A stretch of 64,000 bases of DNA from Lentinus brumalis. Taxonomy: Eukaryota; Basidiomycota; Agaricomycetes; Polyporales; Polyporaceae. The notes beneath the pieces were generated by a model. The model was not told where the DNA came from and ran no database searches. It saw only the letters and a program-made list of their open reading frames with translations. The DNA lies in assembly GCA_001792895.1 (NCBI GenBank), contig MARA01000021.1, forward strand, positions 124,001 to 188,000, written 5' to 3'. Both the position numbers and the translations under genes were made by a program. This document shows, piece by piece, positions 54,834 through 64,000 of the stretch (positions are counted from its first letter, which is position 1; each line of letters starts with the position of its first letter).

Positions 54834-55016
54834 CACGGCAGGGATCTCAGCATGTTAGACGGGCGAAAAGTCGAGGGAAATCCGCCGTCCGAGGTTACCT
54901 TTCGTCTCATTTTGCTCCATGCGGGAGAAAAGGCGGTTGAAAGGTTACTTCGCGCGGCAACTGTTCGCCCATTGATACGCCTTTCGGCCCTTCCGAAACG
55001 CAGAAATCCGTGCGTG
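54834..55016 (-). mobile_element. 183-bp MITE, copy B
   Basis: The reverse complement aligns along its whole length with copy A (24951-25122), with shared blocks such as AACCTTTCAACCGCCTTTT, GGTAACCTCGGACGGCG and ACTTTTCGCCCGTCT. The ends are CACGGCAGGGATCTCAGC and, inverted, CACGCACGGATTTCTGCG. No coding capacity. The two copies differ by point changes and small indels, so they are not recent duplicates of each other. Confidence 0.8.
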
Positions 55017-55944
55017 TCACATCGTGCACCCGCCAGAAAACCGGCCGGTGAAAGGGATGTGATAGTCCAGGCTGGGCTAACCATTCACCGTTTCGAGGCC
55101 TAAGCGCTCGCGAAAACAAAGGAAAGTTATCCTCCGCCTGGACGAAACATATCTTTCACCGACCAGGTTTTCTGGCGGTGCACGTCGTGTGTGCGCGTCC
55201 AACTTCGTATGACTGATTGCGAGCGAAGCGAGCATACCCAGTAGGCGGACTCGGATCGCACTTCGCCCAGGACAAACATGTACAAATTTCACGGTACACA
55301 GATCCAGATGCCACAAAACCAGATCTGTCCAAATTCTGTATGCGCTGCTATACGAACCCTACCCAAATTTCACAGATGTATACGTTACACCTTCTTCTAC
55401 CTGCCTAGAAGTTCTCAAGCTGAACGAAGATCATCTGCACAAGCCATGGGCGGTTTCAACCTCGGTGGTCCAGAAACCAACATTGGCGCTTAGTCGTGAG
55501 CGCGCTTTAGCGCGCAGGCATACAGTGGTACCTTATGCTGCTCCTTGGATCGACGTAGTGTTCTCAATGTTCCATGCACACCGAGCACGCGTATGACAAG
55601 GATTGTCCATGCGCTTTCGGAGCGAGCAACATCGTGCCTAACGAAGACTAGTATGGCAACAACATTCAGCACGCGTGGAAAACGTGGAGCATCCATGTTT
55701 CCGCTATCTTGGTCGCGCGCTCGCAGTGAGTACGAACCGCCGGGCGAAAGATTGCGAGGGTTCGGTTTCTTGTTCCCCGACCGCCACCTTCCCCTCCTCC
55801 GGCCCCTACAAGACCTCTCTCCTCCTCACCCCTCGGTTCCTAGTCTCGGACGTCCACACTCATTCGACACGCTCTCTCTGAGCTCGCATTCGCTCGCTGA
55901 ACACTCACTACATCACGCAACGTCATCGTCCGACTCTACTCACC
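55017..55944. other. intergenic upstream of the Tos1-like gene
   Basis: About 930 bp. A small palindrome GCGCGCTTTAGCGCGC (55500-55515) and pyrimidine-rich tracts before the gene start are visible. No coding signal. Confidence 0.5.
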
Positions 55945-57227
55945 ATGCATCTCTCCGCCACGATCATCGCTACAGCTCTGCTGGCTGCTCCGTTCACCCA
56001 TGCGCTGCTCAAGCCGAACAACCTGGTGGCGACATCGACTTCCGGAGCTCTCAGCGCGCTCAAGTACACGAAGGTCGGCAGCACGGGCTCGTACGATCAG
56101 GTCACCAATATCCACCCGGGCACGTTCCCTTCCTGCGATGTGAGCCCGTTCTGCGTCACGGAACCTAAGGAGATCAGCGGTAGGTTGCGCGTTAGTAGAG
56201 CGGAAAGCGCGAGCTCGTGTTCTGACGCGCGCCTCGACAGGAAATCTTGCGCCCTTCGACGATGAGATGACCATCGCGTTCCGTGGACCAATGACCGTTT
56301 ACAATATCGCCGTCTACCAGCCTACTAATGCAAGCAGCGCGAGTTGGAAGCAGGTCAGTTCGTGGGCGGCGGGCAAGCAGCCTACCAACCTCGTCTTCAT
56401 GAACAACGACGGTGGCGACGTCAGCGGCGAGTGGTCCAGTACGTACTTCCCCGCTCGTGAAGGCGATTATGTGGACTCATATGAGGCGTGCAGTTTGCGC
56501 GGGAGCCAGCCAGTCATACGCGAACGGCGATTGGACTGCCGCCGCCGCGTCTGCGAATGCGGACGTCGCAAGTGGCAACCTCCTTGAAGGCCATGAAATA
56601 GTGCGTCCCCAACTGGCGAAGTCCATATCGTGTCCACTGATCTTCTATACCTGCCCAGAACATCATGACCTCGAAGACCTGCAAAGAAAGCGCGTGCGAC
56701 GGCTTCTCGCGCGGGACCGCCAACCACGGCTGGTCGGGCAGCAAGTTCTTCGTGGTCACCTTCGACATGCCCGAGTCCTCCGACGCGTCGAAGGTGCCCG
56801 CCATCTGGGCGCTCAATGCGCAGATCGTCCGCGCGGCGCAGTACGGCTGCAACTGCCGCGGCGTCGGCGCGAAGGGCTGCGGGGAGCTCGACATCCTCGA
56901 GACCATCGCCGGCTCGGACGTGAACCAGGCGATCTCGGAGATCTACTCGCCCAAGGGTGCGACGGGCTCGGGCGCGAGCTTCTTCGCGCGGCCGTCCGGG
57001 GCAAGGTCACGTACGGCGTGATCTTCGACGTCGACACGGACACCATCGCCATCCAGCGGTACACCGACTGGGACTACTCGCAGAGCGCGATCACGAGGAG
57101 CGTCGTCGAGGGGTACCTGAACGCGCCGGCGATGACCGTCGTCTTTGACACGAGCGCGAACGGGAAGAGGGCCCCCGGCCCTCGCCAGGTCTTCGGCGCG
57201 CACAAGAGGAGACGCCACTGGCACTGA
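55945..57227 (+). CDS. Tos1-like secreted cell-wall protein (about 369 aa)
   Basis: Exons 55945-56179, 56241-56438, 56494-56600 and 56659-57227. A signal peptide is clear (MHLSATIIATALLAAPFTHA). The N-terminal domain (LKYTKVGSTGSYDQVTNI, SCDVSPFCVTEPKEISGNLA, FRGPMTVYNIAVYQP) corresponds to the Tos1/YJL171C N-terminal domain. The rest (GDWTAAAASANADVASG, HGWSGSKFFVVTFDMP, AIWALNAQIVRAAQYGCNCR, GCGELDILETI, YGVIFDVDTDTIAIQR) corresponds to the C-terminal domain, which has a GH16-like look. Family knowledge: wall-bound, cell-cycle-regulated proteins linked to beta-glucan. One extra G in the GGGG run near 56999-57002 is needed to continue the frame after FFARPSG; without it a stop follows at 57019-57021. 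A paralog's tail opens the window. Confidence 0.85.
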
Positions 57228-57846
57228 GCTCTGTGCCGAGGCACGTACCTCTACTGCCGCACTCTAGCTTCCTCGTCGCTCCGTCTTTGCTTCCCTTGAA
57301 GGGCATGCCCGCTCACGACTATCTATACGCTGAGTCTCATCAGCTAATGTTCCCACTCTCTCTCTTGTGCTCTAGATGTATTCCGATCGTCTTGCGCCAG
57401 TCGCTCCCCCATCCTCCATGTAGCCTAGTTGTTACATACGCTTGCGCGGTGGACCCGCGCACATGTTCCTATGCTCTTTGTATCTCACAAGTTGTCCACC
57501 TATATCAGCAATCTACAGTAGCGTCTGACTTGCGCTCCGGACCGCCAGACGTTGACAGGATGGCAGAGCAGCGAAGATACATCCTCGTTCACTTCAGGTT
57601 GTGTCCATACTTACTTGACCTCACATTCGTTCGTCAGCTGAGGTGAACTGCCTCTGCGTCTCCGCCGGGCAGTGACTAGTGAGCAGACTTACTGTTGTGT
57701 ATATCTTGCAACTAACTCACGCGCAGAACCGAAACCCTATTGACGAAGACTCTCAGGCTGCAAAAAACTAAACACGGCCTCAAAGTCTCAAAGTCGCCGG
57801 TCCGTGAGTTGGTCGTGTATTTGGATGGCTCACTCAAGCTGAAGAG
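57228..57846. other. intergenic, no supported gene
   Basis: About 620 bp between the Tos1-like gene and the kinase remnant. Nothing recognisable. Confidence 0.45.
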
Positions 57847-57934
57847 ATGTATGCAGCGGTTTTCGAGTCTGCATACTCTCGCGAGCCGCCGCTATTGGGA
57901 ACGATGCTGCAGACCTCCGAGCGTCCTCAGACCT

Positions 57935-58670
57935 CCGAGTGTCCTCGCGGGCCATTGAGCACCTCGGAAAGGTTCAAATTGTTGCACAAAAACTCGAGGA
58001 TGCGCTTTCCAGGCTTAGACAGTGGACTGCGTCAGGCTGCAGGGCCCCCGTCATAGACTACGACAGGCCGGCTTTCTCGCCTAAAGATCACCCTAGGTCC
58101 GGCGGACAAGCAGGTGTCTTCTCCGTAAGTCTGTGTGACTAGTACTGCCACTACGCGCAGTCGATGAATTGATATTGACGTCTATCGTCCGGGATACAGG
58201 GAATGCCAGAGTTCATGTCATGGTCGGTGAGGGATGCCTTGATGTATGGCAACACGGCGTACCTGCAGAACCCGGTCGACGACTTGCAGTCCTTCATGCG
58301 GACAGCAATATGGGCCACAGTCTCCAATCGTCGAGCCATGGAAGGCGCCGGTGACATGACGCAGTGGACAGTGAGGACATGGCGGGAGCAGCTCTCGGCC
58401 GGTGGTCCAAACGCGAGGACGTGCTCAGCGCAGTGCGTTGAAACCTGCTAGTGCCGGCCATACGTCGTTACTCAAGGGGATGTCGCCGTTGTATGACAGT
58501 GGAGCTCGACGCTAGATGAGTTGGAAGGCGCCTTCGTGCATGCATGGGAAGCAGAAGATGTACAGCCCGACCAGAAGCTGTATATGTTCTATCAATTTGC
58601 GCTGGAGGGTGTGGCGGATTACGCGGAGCTGCTGTGCGAGCAGTGCGACCAGTTGGAAGCCTCGCAGTAG
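57935..58670 (+). pseudogene. FunK1-type protein-kinase remnant
   Basis: Scattered pieces of a fungal FunK1 kinase C-lobe occur in order but in different frames. They are VIDYDRPAFSPKDHP (DFG-like site, about 58050), an intron-like gap, GMPEFMSWSVRDAL (about 58200), NPVDDLQSFMRTAIWATV (about 58270), then a break near 58450, and a terminal helix LDELEGAFVHAWEAED to CEQCDQLEASQ with a stop at 58668-58670. No N-lobe or catalytic-loop HRD/N motif was found. The gene is probably dead or a fragment. FunK1 kinases are expanded in agaricomycetes; their substrates are mostly unknown. Confidence 0.45.
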
Positions 58671-58834
58671 ATTCCTGGAGATTAACGTCGTGTTCGCTTC
58701 GCCTTCCTGTAAATTCCTTGGAGAGTACATGATACCCTCTATTTTGTCAAATACGATACCTGCCCTGAAGAAACAGGAACACGAAACGAGCAGGCACGGG
58801 TTACACACAAAAACATCACGGATCGCTCCACCAA

Positions 58835-60459
58835 CTAGTCATCCACCCTCGACGACAAGTCCAGACGAACGGGTGAGTTCGACGTGGCCACGTCGACACT
58901 CCCGCGCTCCTCGCCATCCGCGTCCCAGTAGACGGCGCCGTGTGATTGTCCCCTCTTGACGGTGTCGATGCGAACGTGGCGCTTGCGCTCGCGCCCAGCC
59001 GGGTCGTCCACGGGCTTCCACCGCACCTCGGGGGTGAACCACGACGAGGTGGACGCATCGAAGCGGCCTTCGTACGTCTCGTGCAGCGTGACGTGCACGG
59101 GAGAGTTCGATGTGTGCGCGATGGCAGTTAGGGTGGAGTCGACGGGGGCGTCAACGAAGGCGAGGCGGACGGGCGCGTTGGACGAGCGCGTGGTGACGTG
59201 GTACTTGCCCTGGGTGCCGTCGGACGTGTTCGTGGCGAGGGTGACCTCCGCGTCGACGCGGCTGTGGGCGGACTGTCAGTGGGGCGTGGTAAGCGCAGCG
59301 CAGCGCGAGACGTACCCGTTGCTCGTCTTGGCGTAGAGGATAGTCGGCCGCTCGTTGCCGTTCAAGAGATTCGCGCTCACGCTGATCGGGGCGTTGGAAG
59401 TCTCGAGAACGAGCGAGGTCGAGGTGTTGTACGTGCCGCGGATGGCGCCGTTCGAGGACTTGACCAGCACCAAGTTACCGGCGACGGACTGCGGTAGCTG
59501 TCAGCTATCGACCGGCGAGAATACGCTGGCTGACATAAGTACCTCGGTTTCGACCGCGCTGTTCGACCCCTTCAAGCGGAGGAACTCGAAGTACGCGGTG
59601 CCACCGATGTCCCCGACATGGTGCGTGTACTGCGGGAGGTAGGTGCCGAGGTTCTCGATCTTGAGCGGTGAGTCGGCGTCAGCAGCAGGGAGGCGGACGT
59701 GGACGTGGAACTTGAAACTGCGATGGTGATGTGGAGGAGTCCAGCGGGGCGTCTGGGCGCGAAAACAATCAGCGTCGGTCAGCGGCACGAATTAATGGTA
59801 AGACGTACGAAGATCCCAAGGCCCCAGTTGTCCTCAGCGGGATGCAGACGGCAGACGGTCGCGTCGGAGAGCGCATCCTGCTCCTTGTATGAGACGTGCA
59901 CGTCCACAACGGCCTCGTCCGAGCCCGCATCGGCGGTCTGCGAGAGCTCGAAGTGGCCGTACTGCTGCGCGCCCTGAGCGACGAACGCAAGCTCCTTGGC
60001 ACGGATGGGCAAGGTGAACGACGTCCGTGCGTGGTACGGATACTCGTCCGGATGCCCCGCGTCGTCGGTCGTCCAGTTCACAGACTCCGAACAATCCGAC
60101 GGCGCATAGGGATACATGTCGTCTCGCACTTGCTGCTGGGCGGGGCGTTCGCAAAGCCACTGTCGGGATGAAGATCTCAGCACAACATGCTCACTCATCG
60201 ACACTGCGAATGCGGAACTCACCTTCGATCCGCGAGGGTCACGCTTGGCGAAGAGGTGCATTGCACCGACAAAGAGGAATGTGCAGGCGAGAAAGTGCCA
60301 GAATCGCCGCCTGCGGGCGTTTCTGGGGCGGTTTTGAGGAATCACGATGGGGGGCTGGTATGCGCCATAGTAGTCGGGAGGGCCAGGCGGCGGGGTCGCA
60401 AGGAGCTGCCTCGTCTCCGGCCCCTTCTCCGTGGCGTATTCAGCGGTTGGAGTGCTCAT
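58835..60459 (-). CDS. single-pass membrane protein with SN-[AS]-P strand repeats (465 aa)
   Basis: Exons 60459-60223, 60159-59809, 59752-59543, 59488-59316 and 59261-58835 (1,398 nt, phases fit). The N-terminus is cytosolic and Pro-rich. One membrane segment (about 53-70, FWHFLACTFLFVGAMHLF) follows four Arg residues, giving a type II topology. The extracellular part is beta-rich and repeats [ST]SN[AS]P[VI] at least four times (TSNAPISVSANL, SSNAPVRLAF, TSNSPVHVTL, TSNSPVRLDL), with related SSNGAIRG and TSNG units. This recalls DUF4097/DUF7330-type beta-helix proteins of basidiomycetes. No function can be given. The nearest in-frame ATG was chosen as the start because it precedes the conserved-looking Pro-rich region. 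Confidence 0.8.
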
Positions 60460-62270
60460 GTTGGTAGGACTCAAGGTAGGATGAGATGGACGGCGAGGCT
60501 GTCCGGCCGATGACGTTTGTGCTTATATGCCTGGACCGGGCGTTTGGACCGCAAACCGTGTTCTTGTGACAGACTCGGTGACAGATGGGGAGCATACTGC
60601 GCACGCAGCGGAGAGAGCTGCGCGGGGAGGCGTGCTCATGCGCAGCGGCTGTGCATCGACGCTGGCGAGTCCTCGCTCAGCGATCTGGATTCTCAATCGT
60701 CGGCGAGGCGTCAATTCAGGTGCACAGTCGATGGCGCCTTGCGGACTTGTCGAGAACATGGGAAGACTTGAAGTGGCGAAACGTATACGTTCGCCTCGGC
60801 ATGCCGCTGGAATGCTCAGCATCTCGCAGTCGCTACAGTATCGAACTGCGATCACTGTGTATCACAATGTCGAAACACGGAACTCAGCACAACTTCATCG
60901 CGATGCCTGACGAAGATCCTGGGACCGAGGAAAGCGAAGATACGTACCGATCTTGTGTTCGCTGCGGAGAATGGCGTAACTTCCAGCCATGCTAGCAGTT
61001 GCCGCAGTGTCGGAGCTTGTCGATTAGTTGACTATCGCAACCAGGTCAATAGCAGCGTGACAGCGCCGGACTCATGCGACACGCCGACACACTTACCTGG
61101 CGCCTCGAACATCCGAAGAAACTCCCATGCCCTTTCGGAGTGTGTGAGCGTTCGCTCAGGCCGCGGCTACAAGACGCGGTGAGCGACAGTAAGTCTTGTG
61201 CGACGGCATACTGTTTCCCAAGCCCCGATGTCGCACCGGGGCCGCGTTTCGGGACGGCTGATCTTCAGACGTGAAATTGCATGCAGGCAGGAGACCCCCT
61301 ACGACGGCGTTGCCGACAATACGTCGGCACTCCGAGCACTGCTGGGCCTTGGGAGTCAGTGGCCGCGTACCGTAACGTGCGTGAATGGCTCACCAAGGCC
61401 GTGAGGCGGCGCATGGTCTTCCACTGGTGCCCTTCACGAGGGCATGAAAAGGAATGAGGTGGGCGCCAAGGAGGCGGCCCAGTTTCCATGTAGCGCGTCG
61501 AATGTTCTCTAGCTCACGCGAGGCATAGATCTTCTGGCAGTACCACTGCGCGGCCAGTGGCGGAACGGGTATAGGTCGTCTCCGAGCTACTGCGGTGAAA
61601 CCGTCCTTCGCTTGAAGGGGTTCGAACCATCTGATGCACCTACCCATACAATAGCCCGGCTTAAAGCGTGCGGGTCGTCCACAGGCTATGATGAGGTTTT
61701 GCCGGGCGATACTGAACCACGCACCGCTGGCCCCTGGGATCCTTACGGCGTATGGATGTTCTTCCCAAATGAGTAGACTTAGCGCCCCGACTGTGAAGTG
61801 CAGCAGAATTAAACTGGCAAGCCAGCCTCTTGTTAAGTTGCGATGCTACTAGGCCCGCTTGCCAGCCTCTAGTTCCTCGTCCCTACTGCAGGACAGGACA
61901 CACGTCCCACTGGCGGTGGTAGAACGTGTAGATGTCGGCACTACTGGCTGAGAGCACTCGCCGACCACCGTAACCATTATGAACACTGTACTGCGTATAA
62001 GCGGGATTTGAGCAGGATATAAAAGCGAGCTCTCACCACAAAAAATGACAGTCACAGTGCTCGGAGGTTAGCTGAGGTTAGAGACAAGAGTGAAGCGCCC
62101 AGCGGAACAGTCTGCGTTGACTTTCGATCACTTTTTCTTCGTTGTCGCCACGATGGTTTCATTTCGGACTCATTTCTTCCTCGCCTATTTGCTGTACTCC
62201 TTGTCCTCGACTTCACGAACACCCGCAAAGGATCACACACGCCTCATCGAAAGGAAGCCAGTGGGACTCT
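60460..62270. other. divergent intergenic region, no supported gene
   Basis: 1.8 kb between the membrane-protein gene and QNG1. A plus-strand frame around 60868-60993 ends in CVRCGEWRNFQPC but shows no further support. A GGTTCGAACC at about 61618 resembles a tRNA T-loop, but no tRNA can be folded around it. Confidence 0.45.
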
Positions 62271-64000
62271 ATGACCATCAAGATCGCCGCGACATCCGCT
62301 AGAGAACCGCAGACGGATGTCCATTCAAACCCAGAGCGTGATGTCGAGACAAACGGCGCAGTAGCGCGCCCAGTCTACGAGGAGGGCATTAATCCGGCGC
62401 TGGAGACCTCAGAATGGGTCGTGAAGGTGAGTTTTCACGTTCCTTGCTAGTTCTCGCAGCCCCTTAATGCTCTTGTTGTTCGCTCGCAGGCAATCGGACT
62501 TGCGCTACCACACGAAGATGGCATACGATCTGCAGCGAAATACGTACGAGCCTACCGATGCAGGAAGCGCAACTCAAAGCTAACGCCTGTCTGTAGATTC
62601 ATGCCCAAATGCAGCGCGAGTCCTACACCCCGCGGACGTGGCGAACCCACCCCCTCCATATCTGTCCAGCCGAGCCCTTCTCCTGGGAGGCCCCGTCTAC
62701 GCACGCGTGCCTGAACTGGATCTTCCTGATCTCCTCCCTCAACTTCAGCTTCTGGTCAGAGCTGGAGGGACAGCCTGGGCGGTACGGTGTGGAATGGCGC
62801 GAGGGCTGGGACTCAGACCGAACAGTCGTCCATACAGGATACTGGTCGTTAGTCGCTGCAGTGAATCGAGGTGAGTACGCATTTCAACTCTCCAATAACG
62901 TGTGTCTCTTGTCTAGACGGTCTGGTCCAAAATATATGCATCGACGTTATACGCATGCAGTGCCGCGGACTTCTGTGTTGTCTTTGACACACGATCCTGG
63001 GCTCTGTGATGTCTGTGGGCCACGGCCATGTCACAGGGATAAGACCTTCGGTGGAAAGAGGCTGTGGCGTCAGCGCTATACGCGTGCAGAGCTCTCTCTC
63101 GCTACTCTATATCCTTCGCTGTCTTTCTGTTCCCTCATCGTAATAAGACGCTTACTGTCGTTCGTACAGCAATCGAACATGGTATTCCTATCACGGACCC
63201 CACCTTCTATGCCGACGAGACACGCTGTCCAGACTCTCTCATCGAGCACATCTTCCGTCCTGCCGCCCAATCAGCCGAATGCATCCCATTGCTGCATGAG
63301 CGCATACGCGTTCTACGCGAGGTTGGCTCAGTCTTGTGTTCGGTATGTTCATTGACGACTTCTCTCGTCCGTACAGGGTTCTCATCCCCTGCGCAGCACT
63401 ACGGCGGGTCTTTCTACGGCTTTATCGAGGCTTTCCGCCGACGATACGACTCCCGAGGATCGGCCTTGCAACTAGTCGAGATGGTCGCAGACGCATTCCC
63501 GTCGTTTCGCGACGAGCACACCTACAACGGACAACGAGGTGTGTCCTGCCGCGCGTCCGTCGAAGGCGCCGTGCTGATCGTCCTGTCTTGCAGTGTACAT
63601 CTGGAAGCGCACACAGATCCTTGTCGCTGAGACCTGGGCCGCCTTCTACCCCGAGGACTCCTCGCAGCCCCACCCCCTCTTCCCAGTGGGCGCACGCATA
63701 CAAGAGCTGACCATGTTCGCCGACTACCGCGTGCCCCAGATCCTCCACCACCTCCGCATCCTCTCGTATCCCCCGCCCCTCGTCAAGCTCCTCAACGCGC
63801 GGACGCCGCTCGCCTCAGGGAGCCCCGAGGAGCTGAGCATCCGCGCGGCGAGCATCGTCGCCGTCGAGCGCGTCCGGCGCGAGATCATCAGGATCATCGC
63901 CGACGAACGGCGGGCTGCGGACGGGAGCTCCGATGGCGAGGACGAGGCTGACGGTGATGACACCGTCAGCAGCGTCGTGATCGACTTTTACCTGTGGGAC
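62271..64000 (+). CDS. QNG1: queuosine 5'-phosphate N-glycosylase/hydrolase (queuosine salvage, DUF2419), 5' part
   Basis: Exons about 62271-62426, 62490-62543, 62597-62870, 63170-63342, 63397-63538 and from 63594, running off the window end. The enzyme releases queuine base from queuosine 5'-phosphate so that it can be reused for tRNA modification. Visible hallmarks: THPLHICPAEPFSWEAPST, LNWIFLISSLNFSFW, GYWSLVAAVNRAIE, PITDPTFYADETRCPDSLIE, YGGSFYGFIEAFRRRY, ALQLVEMVADAFPSFRDE, VYIWKRTQILVAETWAAFY, LTMFADYRVPQILHHLRIL and VIDFYLWD, a near-complete run of family blocks. The fourth exon is preceded by a 299-bp intron, long for this window. An acidic insertion (GSSDGEDEADGDD) lies near the cut end. 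Only the last residues should be missing. Confidence 0.92.

Noticed and set aside
61605..61640. GGTTCGAACC resembling a tRNA T-loop
   Set aside because: The flanking bases do not form a T-stem and no acceptor or anticodon arm can be found.
1..64000. CRISPR arrays, bacterial operons, prophage
   Set aside because: No regularly spaced direct repeats; gene structure with spliceosomal introns shows the DNA is eukaryotic.

Overview
The window looks like basidiomycete (agaricomycete, probably polypore) nuclear DNA. It is GC-rich, its genes carry many 45-65 bp GT-AG introns, and it encodes families typical of that group: long F-box proteins, a Tos1-like wall protein, a FunK1-type kinase remnant, a CE16/GDSL esterase and an OTT_1508-like deaminase. 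All gene models were built by eye from splice sites, phase and family resemblance. No search was run, and exon ends may be off by a base or two.

Left part (1-24.6 kb), mostly housekeeping: the 3' end of a Tos1-like gene, an intron-containing tRNA-Asp(GTC), an F-box gene with one oversized intron, a roughly 2,096-residue Bem2-like PH/RasGEF/RhoGAP protein, INO1 (myo-inositol-1-phosphate synthase), the small mitochondrial protein CMC4, a second F-box/LRR-like gene, a 655-bp terminal-inverted-repeat element present as two apparently identical tandem copies, and TIM50 of the mitochondrial presequence translocase.

Middle (24.9-37.8 kb): a 172-bp MITE, then an 11.85-kb LINE with a perfect 17-bp target-site duplication, an A-tail and three open reading frames. 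These are an unrecognised 240-aa ORF0, an ORF1 with a CCHC knuckle and an apparent spliceosomal intron, and a 1,640-aa ORF2 with endonuclease, reverse transcriptase and RNase H. The LINE lies inside a helicase-like gene on the opposite strand that was probably already decaying.

Right-centre (38.2-51.5 kb): a CE16/GDSL esterase gene whose best model needs a 2-nt microexon. It is followed by an alternating cluster of three members (A, B, C) of an unrecognised gene family around a putative nucleic-acid/nucleotide deaminase (D). A and C share five exon lengths or phases. All three carry a conserved C-x2-HN-x2-C-x3-IC motif and a TATA-like box. This is the best candidate here for something undescribed.

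Right part (51.9-64 kb): a C2H2-finger Ser/Pro-rich protein, a second MITE copy, a complete Tos1-like gene, a FunK1 kinase remnant, a single-pass membrane protein with repeated SN-[AS]-P-[VI] strands, and the 5' part of QNG1 (queuosine salvage), cut by the window end. Three otherwise good genes each need exactly one extra G in a GGGG run, which suggests homopolymer under-calling in the assembly.
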